Positions 1 to 11,712 of a stretch of 64,000 nucleotides of DNA are shown here, piece after piece. This DNA is from Apoda limacodes (Eukaryota; Arthropoda; Insecta; Lepidoptera; Limacodidae): NCBI GenBank assembly GCA_946406115.1, contig OX291550.1:27008722-27072721 (forward strand). The letters run 5' to 3'. Position 1 is the stretch's first letter, and each line of letters starts with the position of its first letter. Under the pieces are notes generated by a model that saw nothing but the letters and a program-made list of their open reading frames with translations, had not been told where the DNA came from and did not search any database. Both the position numbers and the translations under genes were made by a program.

Positions 1-91
1 TTTTTCTTTTTGAAAAGAATTTTATAGGGATTGTTAGTTAATTTACCTCATCCTAATTAAAATATAATAAATAAAAACAAAAAAAAACTTA

Positions 92-545
92 AAACCAAAA
101 ACCGTGCGAGTCTGGCTGGCGTACCGAGGGTTCCGTGTAAACTTATTATATGTTGTTGTATATTACAAAAAAAAATTATTATATGATGTAACTAAAAATT
201 TACAAGTTTTGCGATTTTTCCTTTATCTGTACTATAAGACGTTGCTTCGTTCACGGGAAGTACCCTCTAGGTTTTGATTCCCTTGCGAGTTTCGAAAATT
301 TGCGGCATAAATGGCTGTATCTTTTGATTGCGTTGGCTTTGAAGTTTGATTTTTTCCACAGCTCCAAGGGACAGGAGATCTGAGAATTCTAGCTTTTATT
401 TTTTAGCTAGATTATATTTTAGCTTGATACACGCGTTCCTGAGAAAAAGGGTCTTGACAGACGGACAGACAGACGGACGGACGGACAGCAAAGTGATCCT
501 AAAAGGGTTCCGTTTTTTCCTTTTAAGGTACAGAACCCTAAAAAT
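92..545 (+). repeat. Lepidopteran dispersed repeat (GGGTTCCGT / GACGGACGG family)
   Basis: A GTGCGAGTCTGG-like head is followed by GAGGGTTCCGTG near 127, a block of GACAGACGGACAGACAGACGG type at 457-490, and a terminal GTACAGAACCCTAAAAA. This order is typical of a very abundant lepidopteran repeat family present at least ten times in this window. The 83-codon open frame inside it runs through the GACGGACGG tract and has no protein-like features. The class of the family (5S-derived SINE or LINE tail) is not certain from this copy. Confidence 0.7.
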
Positions 546-672
546 ATGGCGTCAATTTTTTAAACATAAAAAGCTGTTTAAGAATTTTCTTTTTTAAATT
601 ATTATTTATAGAAAACAGGGAGATTATTGAGTTTTTTTTTCATTAATTGTTTCTTGATCCTTGATAGTTATT

Positions 673-1640
673 ATGTCGCGACGACATTTAAACCGTAGAG
701 AAATGTTGCGAGCAGTAGGCATGTTAGAAGCGGTCACTCTTTAACACGTGGCTGCTGCAGCTCTGGGCACCAACCAGATAACCAGTCTGTAATCATGTTA
801 TCGTGCCACTGCTGATGTAGCAGAACGGCATACAGGCAAAACTCTTATAACCACACCAAGGCAAGACCGTTTTCGTCAGTTAAATGCTAAAGGGCAACCC
901 AATGTGACGGTGATGCAAATGGTGCAAAGGCTCCAGGCTGACCAGCAGCTACTGGTCAGTAACCATACCGTGTGGAGGAGGTATGGCAATCGCGGAATAA
1001 GTCTTGCGTGGGCGCGGGAACATTTGATATGGTCTGATCAACAATGGGTCTTGGTACCGTTTACTGACGAATCTCATTTCGGGTTTCATCCAGACTTGAG
1101 GAAAACACGTGTTTGGACAACACCTGCCGGGGTTAGCCGCTTCCAGCACTCTCAGGAAGTCCATCCGTACCAAGGTAGGACAATCATGGTTTTGGCGGGA
1201 ATATACATCGGAGGGCGAACCGAGCTCGTTTGGATAAGAGGCAGCATTACAACTCAAAAATACTTTAAGACGTCCGTCGTTGTTCTGCACAGAATCCAAA
1301 TGAGACAAAAATTTCAGCTAATGTATGATATCGCCCCTTTTCTACGGCGCGGCGGGTGTCGATCGCTCTAAGAAATTACGATGTCCAGGTTTAAGGTTGA
1401 CCTGCTCAATTACCCAATCTTAATTCCATTGAACACGCGTGGGATATGTTGCAGTGAAGGTAATTGCGTGATTTCCCACCAAAAAGAAGTTAAGAACAAC
1501 TTTTTTACCATCTGAAACGAACATGGACCTGCATACCTCAGGAAGTTCTGGACAACCTGATTTTTAGCATGAAGAATCGTTGTCGATGTGTTATTAACGT
1601 CAGAACAGGAAATACGGACTACAAGCTTTTAATTTTGGCC
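673..1640 (+). pseudogene. Tc1-like (IS630/Tc1/mariner) transposase, degraded
   Basis: The ATG at 673 opens a helix-turn-helix-like start (SRRHLNR, then MLRAVGMLEA), interrupted after about 20 codons by an in-frame TAA. The clearest part is at 1046-1300: a catalytic-core segment with the TDESHFGFHPD motif (first Asp of the DDE triad), RVWTTPAG, HPYQGRTIMVLAGI and GGRTELVWIRG, all classic for Tc1-like transposases. A shifted frame around 1410-1450 still reads NSIEHAWDML, the block holding the last acidic catalytic residue in this family. Several stops and frameshifts break the frame, so no active enzyme is expected. Terminal inverted repeats were not located. Length (about 320 codons) fits a complete but dead copy. 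Confidence 0.8.
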
Positions 1641-1790
1641 TTTATTTTATTTTTAGTTGTAATTTTTATTATATTGTTAGGTAATCCGCTATTATAACAC
1701 ATACTCCGTTCCGTTCTAGCGTCTTACCGGCCAGCGTTCCACTGCAAGGGCTCAAGGAACGAGCCACATAGGAAAAAACGGTCAGTGGAG

Positions 1791-1798
1791 GGGTTCTG
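1791..1798. repeat. Target site duplication, left copy (GGGTTCTG)
   Basis: Direct copy of the 8 bases at 2703-2710, abutting the left terminal repeat of the MITE. Confidence 0.75.
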
Positions 1799-2702
1799 CG
1801 TTCAATCTCAGTAGATCATAGATCTAGTGAGATATTTTTTTCTCAGTACATCTGTTTTCTAATAAACTGGATCTGATGAGAATTCGAATTGCCAATAGAT
1901 CTATTCTAAAAATAATGTTAAAATAAATTAGATCTAATGATTAATGAATTGCCTCACTAGATAGAATGTTATTACAATTAATTAAAATACAAATAAGAAT
2001 TGAAATATGTAATTGAAGAAAATGATACCGAATTACTAACGAAAATGATACTTAATTATTAACGTCATTAATATATTTCAGCTCCCAAAGTGTTGTAGAA
2101 CCGCTCTGTGCAACCTGAACTTAGCCAACTTGACCTGGGGCGGGAATAATAATAATATAATCCTTTATTGCAATAGGCTTTGTACATAGGCAAACTTAAT
2201 GTCTAATGGCATTTTCTAACAGTTAACCTTTGGTAATGTAGACATAAATAAGGGGTTGTTCAGTGTTTTATATATGTTAGTAGCTTAAATAATGATAATA
2301 TATTTAGAGATAAAAGAATAAGCAGACGGGTAGTTTATCCATTGAAATGATAGATCTCATCAAGACATATGTAGATTTGACGAAAAGGTGTTGGACAAGC
2401 TTGATATGTCCCATCTGTTTATTACTTTTAGAGGTCATAGACGATCATGGAGCAAAACATTGAATCTACTGCAATAGAAGGAAACCAACAGACCGCAAGG
2501 GAAATTTCTTATCAGATCCACAAATGATAATAGTGAGAAAGAAATTCCTTAGTCCACACTTTCAAATCTGGATCTAGTTAACGGATCTAGCGAGACAAAT
2601 ACTTCTCAGTAGATACACACTTTCAAAAATAGATCTATTGAGAAAATAATATCTCACTAGATCCATTATGGATCTGGACAATAGATCTAGTGAGATTGAA
2701 CC
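1799..2702. mobile_element. hAT-like MITE, 904 bp, with 8-bp target duplication
   Basis: The left end CGTTCAATCTCAGTAGATC and the right end (reverse complement GGTTCAATCTCACTAGATC) are imperfect terminal inverted repeats. Both subterminal regions are built from repeated AGATCTAGTGAGAT-type motifs. The element is bounded on both sides by GGGTTCTG (1791-1798 and 2703-2710), an exact 8-bp target site duplication, which is the size hAT transposases make. No transposase frame is inside, so it is non-autonomous. An AT-rich stretch near 2150-2210 resembles the reversed 3' end of a LINE (polyA-signal-like sequence, then ATT repeats) and may be a nested insertion. Confidence 0.75.
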
Positions 2703-2710
2703 GGGTTCTG
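2703..2710. repeat. Target site duplication, right copy (GGGTTCTG)
   Basis: Direct copy of the 8 bases at 1791-1798, abutting the right terminal repeat of the MITE. Confidence 0.75.
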
Positions 2711-2944
2711 TAGGCTCAAAACTGCTGGCTGGAACAACGCAAACGTTCTAAAAGGTGGTAATTGAAGAAATCACACTGTGAAAATGTAACATCTGTTCAA
2801 ACGGGACGTGGTAGTGTTACCGTTCACCATTGACTTCTGACGTACGATTTGATAATCAAGCGTTTTTGACTGAATGAGTGAACGATATTATGTGACTTAA
2901 TTGAGGATGTATGCACAGAAGTAAGGGTAACCACTTACAAAGCT

Positions 2945-3165
2945 CCGTCGGCTCTGTGGGTCAGTGGGTAATAACTCGACTGCTGAATCGAGAGCCTGGG
3001 TTGGATTCCCACACAAGCCAAACATTTATTATTTTTATTTAATTTTGTCTTGATCTTATCTTGTCTGGGTGTTTTCTATGTATAATATGTATTTGTATCC
3101 GTTGTCTGGTATTCATAGCACTGTGCTGTGTGTAAAGTCAAAAAATATTTATATTAAAAAAAAGC
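2945..3165 (+). mobile_element. tRNA-derived SINE
   Basis: The head is tRNA-like: a box-A-like GTGGGTCAGTGGG and a box-B-like GGGTTGGATTCCC about 40 bases later, the spacing of a Pol III internal promoter, with no CCA-ready acceptor stem. The body (TGTCTGGGTGTTTTCTATG, then GTATTTGTATCCGTTGTCTGG and a CATAGCAC motif) matches the body typical of lepidopteran tRNA-SINEs, and the copy ends in an A-rich tail. It is not a functional tRNA gene: the box B is mutated and the cloverleaf does not close convincingly. Confidence 0.65.
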
Positions 3166-5189
3166 ACAGCATACTTCATGGTAGTATTATACATTATACA
3201 ATAACTTAGGGAAGGCGGTTATTACATTGGAAGCTAAGTCTACAATTTGCTAGGTTAAAACGTCTATATTTGACATTTACTAATCTATTGTTTGTTTAAT
3301 TTACTAAACAAAACTTCCTGGCTTTTGTAAATTGTGTTAATATCAGCGTAATATTTATGGGTAAGAAACAAAAAAAGAAAACTTTCAATTACGATATATG
3401 TATGTATGTTCGTCGGGAGGCTTGCGGATGAAATTAATATTTTACTAGGTGATTATAGCGTCGCGGAGTGGTCAGATTATCCATAGCATATATAATGTTT
3501 ATTATAAACGAAATATGTCACTGTATTTATGCATATAGTAGTTCACATTTTAAACATCGAAACCTATAGGCATTAGGTAAATTTTGCTGCTACAACTTTA
3601 TCGTTGGCTTCAATTCATCAAAACATAGTAAAAATGAACTGGACGATCGGGCCGCCTCACAAACATATTTTATTGTGATACGAAAACTGCGTAAGTGCTT
3701 CCAAAATCTTTCAAATGATCAATTATAATATTACATAGGTTATATAGGTACCTATCTCTTTCAAATAAAATATTCATTAATATACTTAATTCTTAGTTTA
3801 AAAAAAGTTAGTTTATGTCAAACAAACTATCCCTAGAGAAAAGATACAATAAAGTAATGACTGATCGGTTGTTCAACCGACGTCTCAAAGCCTGATTAAG
3901 TTAAAGAGCTGATTGACGTTGTTAATCAATGGGATTTGAGCGGTGAACAGGAATAAAAGGTTAACGGATTGCTTAAAACAAAAGCTTGTGTTTAAACGAT
4001 CCGTTAAATTTTGATGGACTCGGGCTCTAAGGGTTTCGATTTTTACCTACCGTCCTTGGCGTTGTCCTAAATATTTCAAATTACTGTATTGCTTTTTGCA
4101 ACGTATTATTGTATTAAAAACAAACTTTTGCCTGCTGCTCAGCCCGCTCTAAATTCACCGAGAGGGATTCCAATGGCAACTCCTTGATTATAGAAAGGAA
4201 GTTTGCTGTAGCTTTGATTATCCTCTACACCCTAATCCGGCTCACACTTGACCCTAATGAATATAATATACTATTTTAATAAAATCGGCCCAGTGGTTCA
4301 GCCCATCCTATTTAACCCTCTGTGCGCTAATATGGCATAAGACCTTTATTTATAATATTCAGATATTACAAAACATCACGTAATAACACCAAATTATAAA
4401 AATAATTATCAATATATAGAAAGAAGAAACAAATACCTAAAAGATACACTAAGTACTTATATACCTAGGTAACTCTAGGTATAAATACAAGGAGGTATCC
4501 GCATTTAATATTTAATTCCTTTCGGCCATAAACTCCTTATAGGAATAGTATGCTTTCCCTAACAGCCACCATTTTGAAAACTTGCATCGACTCGTAGTTT
4601 TGGTGTTTGAGGCAATTATAATAAATATATATAGATGGCTGCTCCCCCAATAGTAGGTGTACGCATAAAAAACCGCAAATTGATGTAGAGGATAGCCGCT
4701 GAGTATACAGGTACTTAAACAACGTTCACGCGTATTTAATTTGATATTTCTTTTTCTTTTTATTCAGCCGGTGACGAGACTATGGGCCCTCTTACCAACC
4801 AGTCTTTATTCAAACAATTCAAAACAAGCGTTCGATTTCTTTGACGCTGAACACTAAGATGTTCTAAATTCAAAGAGTGCGCGGCAGAGATAATTGCGGC
4901 GCACTTATAAAGAGCATTAAAAACTCATTACTTGGGTGCACTTAGCGGCGAATCAAGTCGTTCTTTTCGAATAATTAGATGGGTTGAAAAGTATAATTTT
5001 TACGTAGATTCTAAATTTTTTAATTGTGCTACGGTCATCGAAAAAGATAAAAACAGAAAATCTATAGCAAGTATTTTTGCAAAAATATGACTCATCAGAT
5101 TTAAAATTCAACGTTTAGTTTTATAATGTTGGATTCCAGTCCAAATAACAATCCAAAATTTTTGGTTTGAACAAGAGAACGGACTAGGA
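3166..5189. other. AT-rich intergenic sequence, no gene seen
   Basis: No protein-like frame, RNA gene or clear repeat was recognised on either strand. The longest open frame (4537-4722, reverse) has no domain signal. Confidence 0.5.
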
Positions 5190-5224
5190 TATGTTGAGAA
5201 CAAAAGTAAGTAACAAAAGTAACT

Positions 5225-6290
5225 GGTGTCCATTAACTGCCGGTGCACCTCAAGGTGGCGTGTTGTCCCCCACTCCTGTTTGCAGTTTTCATTAACACTA
5301 TCACTCTCAAACTATCTTCTCTCTGCCATCTATATGCAGACGATCTCCAGATTTATGCACATAGTCCAATAGAAAAAAAAAGTAGTAACAACAATTCTAT
5401 CTATTAACCCTGACCATGATAAAATAGATGAATGGTGTGGATATTATGGACTTCGACTTAATCCTCTCAAGTCGCAGACCATAATTATAGGTAGCCCAAA
5501 ACTAAAATCGAAGATTGATTGGACTGATTTACCCCCAATCGAACTCGATGGTATCATTTTCCCTTTTAGTGAAACAATAAAAAGTCTTGGTATTTATATT
5601 GACCGCACGTTATCATGGACTCCACTAGTCAAAGAAATTAGCCGAAAAATGTTTGCTTCGGCCGGAACCCTGAGAAGATTACGGAATCTTTTACCTGTGT
5701 CAACTAAAATTGTGCTTGCTCAGTCTTTACTTCTACCTTTACTTGATTATGCTGACATTTGCTGTACTAACCTGACAGAGGAACAACTTAATAAACTGGA
5801 GCGTCTACAAAATCTTTGCATTCGCTTCATTTTTGGACTTCGAAAATATGACCATGTCTCAGAATTTCGTTCACAACTCAAGTGGCTTCCAATCCGACTT
5901 CGCCGGAATGAACATATTCTTTCACTCCTCTATAACTTGCTTTTCAATCCATCTACACCATGTTATCTAAAAGAGCGGTTTAATTTTATCAGCTCGCCTT
6001 GTCTAACTCTTTGCTCGTATACTAGTCTTCTTCTTAAAACACCTGGACACAGTACTAATTTTTTACAATCAATCTTTTAATGTAAAAGCCATTAGTCTTT
6101 GGAACTCTCTGCCGATAAATATAAGGCAAATCCAGTCGCTGCCTGCTTTCAAGCATTCGTTAAAATCTTATTACTTACGTACTACTTCCTAATTTTCTAT
6201 AATTTTGACCAACCTCTGGTTATTCAAAAATATCTATCTTTATTACTTTATTTATTGTATGTATGTTTATGTATTTATATTATATAACCA
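5225..6290 (+). pseudogene. Non-LTR retrotransposon RT, 5'-truncated (Jockey-like)
   Basis: Split over several frames, the sequence reads GAPQGG-LSP near 5245, then a YADDLQIYAHS block near 5335-5365, which contains the catalytic YADD of reverse transcriptases. It continues through a KSLGIYIDRTLSW block (5581-5620) into a 143-codon open frame (5649-6080) with the RT thumb and post-RT features typical of Jockey/CR1-type LINEs (LLPLLDYADICC, LNKLERLQNLCIRFIFGLRK, WLPIRLRR). Upstream endonuclease and N-terminal RT domains are absent, as expected for 5' truncation during target-primed reverse transcription. Frameshifts and stops near 5280-5640 make it dead. The assignment within the Jockey/CR1 superfamily is tentative. 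Confidence 0.8.
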
Positions 6291-6590
6291 TTTATTTTAT
6301 GTATTTGTTTAAGTATTAATATTAAGTATGAATATGTTTTTTATCTATATAGTAAGTACAAAGGTATATACGAGTATTATAATATTCTTTATTCTTCCTT
6401 ACAATTTTACTTATGATGTTTTATGTATCACCTTCCTTTTCATGTCAATATTACTCTACCCAAAGGTTGCCTGGTAGAGATCGCTTTTAAGCGATAAGGC
6501 GATAAGGCTGCCTTATTGTGCTATTTCTTCTATTGTTATTTTTTTGTGTATTTTTAATTGTGCAATAAAGAATATTCTATTGTATTGTAA
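6291..6590 (+). other. Likely LINE 3' untranslated region
   Basis: AT-rich sequence continuing from the LINE coding remnant. It ends with a TGCAATAAAGAATATTC segment (AATAAA signal) and short TATTG repeats, consistent with the 3' end of the same truncated element. Confidence 0.45.
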
Positions 6591-6721
6591 TCTATGAATT
6601 TATAAATTTTACTCTACTCATATTTTTTGAAATTTTTTTACGAGCACATTAGATATTTTGACGAATATTAGACCCGAAGCGACCCATTGTACCATATTTC
6701 TATTTTTTTTAAGCTGATACG

Positions 6722-6950
6722 AGTACATTGCTGTAGTAAATAACTCTTACTGACCTAAAAGACTACTCGTGCGGTAGTAAATAATTATTACTAACTTAAA
6801 AGACTACATTTGCTGTAGTAAATAATTATTACTGACTTAAAAGACTACATTTGTTGTAGTAAATAATTATAACTGACTTAAAAGACTACATTTGCTGTAG
6901 TAAATAATTATTACTGACTTAAAAGACTACATTGCTGTAGTAAATAACTA
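6722..6950. repeat. Tandem repeat, 41-bp period, about 5.5 copies
   Basis: TAGTAAATA recurs at 6734, 6775, 6816, 6857, 6898 and 6938 (spacings 41, 41, 41, 41, 40). Each unit contains TAATTATTACTGACTTAAAA followed by GACTACATTTGCTG. The outer units are the most diverged and the middle ones nearly identical, as expected for unequal exchange within an array. Confidence 0.9.
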
Positions 6951-7370
6951 AGACAGTCATAAAAAAAGTTCTTCAACGTTTAAATGCGATGTCTACGGAA
7001 GTGAGGAATTCTTGATCGACGTAGGAAATTGAACATGGACTTTAAAAGCTAATTTTAAGCGTAAGATTGACGTAAGTATACCATATTGGCGCAATAATTC
7101 TAAATTCCAGTGCAAATTTCCATTTACATCTCTTACTTTTATTTATCATCATCATCAGTATAATCGTTCGTGAATTACAAACGAATAAAACAGTCTATGC
7201 TCTCTCTTACTATTTTTGATTGCTTTATTAGAAGTTATAAATGACCATCTATGCTTTATCGATCGAGCCGTAATACAAGGTATGCAATCAAATATAGAAG
7301 CACTAGAGTCAGAAGCTAACAATGCCAAACAATTTATTTTAATGGGCATTATTAAGTTGACTGTATAATA

Positions 7371-7384
7371 TCTGCGCATGCGCA
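7371..7384. promoter_or_regulatory. NRF-1/Ewg-like palindrome CTGCGCATGCGCAG
   Basis: A perfect 14-bp palindrome containing TGCGCATGCGCA, the consensus bound by NRF-1 and its insect counterpart erect wing. It stands out in otherwise AT-rich DNA. No confident downstream gene was identified, so a promoter role is only possible. Confidence 0.35.
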
Positions 7385-7546
7385 GCGGGTGGCTTAGATT
7401 ATCTATGTCATGCGCCGAGCGCAAGGAGATGCGTATCGGGATTATTCGGGTTTAGTCGATTGTATTGGGTCCGTTGACAATAGTCACGCAAATGCAATCA
7501 CGCTCGTTCATGTCTTGCTAAGTTTACTGTTTGTGTTTTTACTTGT

Positions 7547-7950
7547 GTGACCTTCTTCCTGTGCCTAGCGAGGTACAGGCAGGGTGCCTGTACCCTAGGT
7601 GCCCATAACCTGAAGGAATTTGCTCAAAATGAACATGTTCACTACATTAAAATGACATATTCCATCGAGTTTTTTTTTTTATCATGTCTTTACATAGTTC
7701 CTTCAAATTGTCAATTCCCTCTTTATAGTCTATATCATTTTAAGAAAAAAAATATACCTTCAACCTGGTAACAAATCAATATCGCTTGTTTTCTTCTATT
7801 TCTTTTATCAAACAGAAACTGATTTAAAATTATTATATTTAATGTTAGACATCTGTATGCTCGAAAGAGTAAATTATGGCTAAACTTAAATAATACTTGT
7901 AATATTGTTTGTATCCATCACTACGAAATAAATGATTTGATTTGATACAG
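7547..7950 (+). repeat. Possible LINE 3' tail
   Basis: Ends with an AATAAATGATTTGATTTGAT tail, a 3' terminus common in lepidopteran non-LTR retrotransposons. The preceding sequence holds only a short frame without RT motifs. Low confidence without a family alignment. Confidence 0.35.
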
Positions 7951-9201
7951 AACACTTAACCTTCTAAGGACCGTTCGGCTTTTCTGACATCATTAAAATT
8001 TAAGATTAGCATAGGTATTGGTTATACATTCTTTTTTCATAAATACTTATTCTTAACTAGGTCGTCACCTCGCAAAGTTTCAATCACCATCACCAAATGT
8101 GTTACCGGCTTTTAACTTCTTGCCGAGTGCGGCGTCATTTTCTAAACTCGACTCCTGTCGTTCGATAAATGTCCAATTACCGACTCGTCACCGATACTAA
8201 TAGTTTTCTGATCAGAGCGGCAAGGCTACGTCATCACTCCGTTGTTTTACAAGTCAACATTGTTTCGCCTTAAGTCAACCTGGAGCCTTCAGTCATTTTG
8301 GGGTGACAATCTGTAGCTAAAAAAAAATGATTAATAAATCGGCAGAAAAAGTGTTTTTATTCCACTTCTGATGTTAGATTTACAGTTATATAATTATGAT
8401 AATGTAGGTAGGTATTTTGATGATAGGATATATAAATCAAAGTCTGAAGTAAATATCACAACTTTTACGAGATATAAAGTATCTACTTATTAAATCCAAG
8501 TTTCGAGTAGAAACACAATAAGCCTTTAAGTATCTAAGATTCGTAAGCTATTCACAAACTGCACGACGAATAATTATAAATACTTAAGGACCTTATTGAC
8601 TGGTCCAGCCAAATGCCACAAAGAGCTACAACTCTCAGCTAGGTATTACTTACGTAATGTTAATTTTATATTATATTATAACAATTATACATATTTAAAA
8701 ACACACAACAAAATATAATCTTCTACAAACAAGTTGCACAATCAATTGTACTTAACTGAAATGTTTTTCAATACTGAATTCCACTTCAGTTTCGGCAACG
8801 TGACGACCTGTTGCAACCAGTGCGGCGGACCAAAAATTTGGCGCTAAGTAGCCTAAAATCGCTTAATTTTTTATTTTTCAAAAGTAACCTAAAATCGTCT
8901 GATTTTGCGTCAGGTAAAGTCCTAAGTGGCTATTTTGATTAGTTATTTACTTACATACGATAGTAAAGTTTTTTTTTTTAAATAAATGAAACAACATAAT
9001 ATAAGTAAAAAATAATAGTCTTTGTACTTATGTAGGTAGGTACTTGATTATAGCCTTTACACTATCACAGAATCATATTTTTTTTTTTGATGAATTTTTA
9101 CTCACAGTAATAAAACGTCTCAAAACGTAAAGAAAACGCAAATTTAGTGATTTCGATTTACGTAAACTATAAAAAATATATAGTAAAGTAATAAAACAAT
9201 T

Positions 9202-9275
9202 GAGGTATTTTAGAAGAAATGGTTTAATCTATTATTTATGATCTGTCAATAAAACCATTTCATCTAAAATACCTC
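9202..9275. repeat. Hairpin, 24-bp arms, in the left foldback arm
   Basis: Arms 9202-9225 and 9252-9275 pair over 24 bp with one mismatch (core GGTATTTTAGA...), leaving a 26-nt loop. The mirrored copy is at 11978-12051. Confidence 0.85.
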
Positions 9276-9727
9276 CATCATCATCATTTGAAGATGGTGA
9301 GCTGTAGAAGGTTCTGTAGATTTAGGGTACACAATTCTAGATTGGTGTAGTTGTCATGACCATCCGTCCCTCAACCCAATGATCACGTGTGGGGGTGTAT
9401 GTGTGTATATAGAGACAGGTACCTGGTTTCAGTTGTGGCATATCTTGTGACTGGTAACTGCTTAGCTTCTTTAATGTGTTAGATAGATAGCTGCTGCTTT
9501 GCTTATCCGTATGGCTGATGGAAGTAAGGTGTTAAGTATCCTGGTGGCAATTCCTGTGGGGGAAACACAACATGAGTATTTTATATCCATGAGCTTCGCG
9601 GTAGGAGACTGTGACCTCGGTCACAGTTCCCCTTAGTGTCAGGTCTAAACAGAAATCAGTATCTCTACGCGATATATGGACTAAGTCAAGGCTATGTCTA
9701 TTTTAGTGGTAAGAAGGTGATTGCCCG

Positions 9728-9898
9728 AAACCGTAGTCTCGTCACCCACAACCGTAGTCTCGTCGCCCATGTAGTCTCGTCGCCCATGTAGTCTCGTCGC
9801 CCATGTAGTCTCGTCGCCCACAACCGTCGTGTCATCTCCCATGTAGTCTCGTCGCCCATGTAGTCTCGTCGCCCACAACCGTCGTCTCGTCGCCCAAT
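9728..9898. repeat. Minisatellite of 17- and 21-bp units, left arm
   Basis: Tandem units of GTAGTCTCGTCGCCCAT (17 bp) are interspersed with 21-bp units containing CAACCGTCGTCTCGTCGCCCA. About nine TCTCGTC-type cores are visible. The open frame across it (9681-9989, reverse; GRRDYMGDETT repeats) is a by-product of the tandem array. Confidence 0.9.
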
Positions 9899-10963
9899 AC
9901 CTTACTGGTTTCACACAAAATAGAACAGCTACGCTCAGGGTGATTAGAAACATATCGTAAATACTATAGACACCGAGGGGGCTATTCATGGGGGAGAAAT
10001 ACTGAACTTATATCGATGTCGCTGTCGCTCTGGAGGTTATGTTCTCGGCGTGGTGTGGCGGTTGGAGCTCAGAAAAGAGAAACAAATTATAATTTTTTTA
10101 AATCTTTTACTGCCATTAACGCAATATGTAATGTACTTATTGGTAACACTAGTACTTACAACTTTTAAAAATCAGATTTTTTACCACTAAACCCTTAAAT
10201 GCTTTATTTATTTCCCGTGTAAGAACATCAATCTTTTTACTTAAATTGACTAAATTTTCTTTTCACAAAAACAACCAAAATTTGGAACAAAACTACTAGG
10301 TCGCGTTTAAAAAATTACCGCTTTATAGTTTCATGTTGTCCCTTTCTGTACCATAGTAAAATGAATGTTGCTCTCCTGCTGTCAGAAATAGGACCGCTCT
10401 ATCACAGTACTGCTAATACAATTTTTAAACCACCCGAGTGTATGTATGATAAAAATAATCGTGTTAAATCAGGAAAAAAATCAGCGGCCGCCCGGCCGGC
10501 CAGAATTGTCATTTCTGGTTAGTCTAAAATCGCCCTATTTTTTCTTAGAGATACCCTAAATGGCGGCTGGTCGCCTAATCTAGCACCACTGAGAGGGATA
10601 GACAGTGCCTTATATAGGTGACTTATCTGTCCATCCCAACCATCACCAGCAACGCGGATGACGTTTCAGTCCTTTTTTATTTGACAAAAACACCACGTGC
10701 TAACGCAGCCGCGTGTCTGCACTATTTTAAATCAATGAATATTATAATATTACTATTTACTTATTACCTTATTCTAATCTAACAAGTGCGAAGCGCGACC
10801 AAAGCGTCACCATTTCAGCTAAGGCAAAAGTGCTTTTGATGTCTGTCCGGCGGATGTTTTCTTTTATTTCACACACCTGGCAATAGTCTGCAACAAACCT
10901 TTTATATATTTTTGTATTTTTTTTGTCAATTAACAGAAAGATTATTTCTCTGGGCTGTGTTCG

Positions 10964-11038
10964 AAATTATGTCCTCGGCTACTTTCTACCATTGCACCGC
11001 TCGCCATCAGCAGGGAATTCATGCTCACACTTTAGAAC
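10964..11038 (+). repeat. LINE fragment in the foldback spacer
   Basis: A segment reading TTCGAAATTATGTCC...CTACTTTCTACCATTGCACCGC...CATGCTCACACTTTAG closely matches the LINE piece at 37276-37352. It is therefore a short copy of the same non-LTR family, inserted or captured in the centre of the palindrome. Confidence 0.7.
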
Positions 11039-11461
11039 CAAAATGGTCGCGTACAGTGCGGTTTTAGAGAAACTTTGTTTTTGTGAAAAGAAAATTTAGT
11101 CAATTTAAGTAAAAAGATTGATGTTCTTACACGAGAAATAAATAAAACATTTTAAGGGTTTAGTGGTAAAAATCTGATTTTTACAAGTTGTAAGTACTAG
11201 TGTTACCAATAAGTACATTACATATTGCGTTAATGGCAGTAAAAGATTTAAAAAAAAATTTATTTGTTTTACTAACTGTTGCTATAATTTTGTGCCTACA
11301 GATGAAATAGTAAAACTACTGTCGCGACAAACGTGAATCTTTAGGTGAACATTAACACAACCTACACTGACAATACACAACTTAAACTGGTCACACATTT
11401 ATTAGTATAGCAACATCGGGATCAAGGCTGGCTACACAACAGTGAAGGTGCGGACGCGAGA

Positions 11462-11475
11462 GGCTATATAAGTAA
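11462..11475 (+). promoter_or_regulatory. TATA-like element in right-arm-specific sequence
   Basis: GGCTATATAAGTAA lies in the roughly 265-bp block present only in the right foldback arm, in a local GC-richer context. It could be a core promoter of the element, but no transcript evidence is visible and no clear coding region follows. Confidence 0.25.
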
Positions 11476-11712
11476 GTTCCCACTTGCCAATAATTCATTT
11501 TTGCCTCTCTCACCCGCGAGCGACACATCAAGCCAGAGCTCCAACCGCCACGCCACGCCGAGAACATAACCTCCAGAGCGACAGCGACATCGATATAAGT
11601 CCAGTATTTCTCCCCCATGAATAGCCCCCTCAGTGTCTTTAGTATTTACGATATGTTTCTAATCACCCTAAGCGTAGCTGTTCTATTTTGTGTGTAACCC
11701 GTAAGGTATTGG

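Larger units (their letters stand above)
6951..8388. other. Intergenic sequence, no gene recognised
   Basis: No convincing coding region. It contains the GC-rich palindrome listed at 7371-7384 and a possible LINE tail at 7547-7950. The short open frames at 7155-7424 (reverse) and 7547-7771 (forward) show no domain. Confidence 0.45.

Noticed and set aside
2945..3015. Candidate tRNA gene
   Set aside because: The box B is mutated, the cloverleaf does not close and the sequence continues into a SINE body with an A-rich tail.
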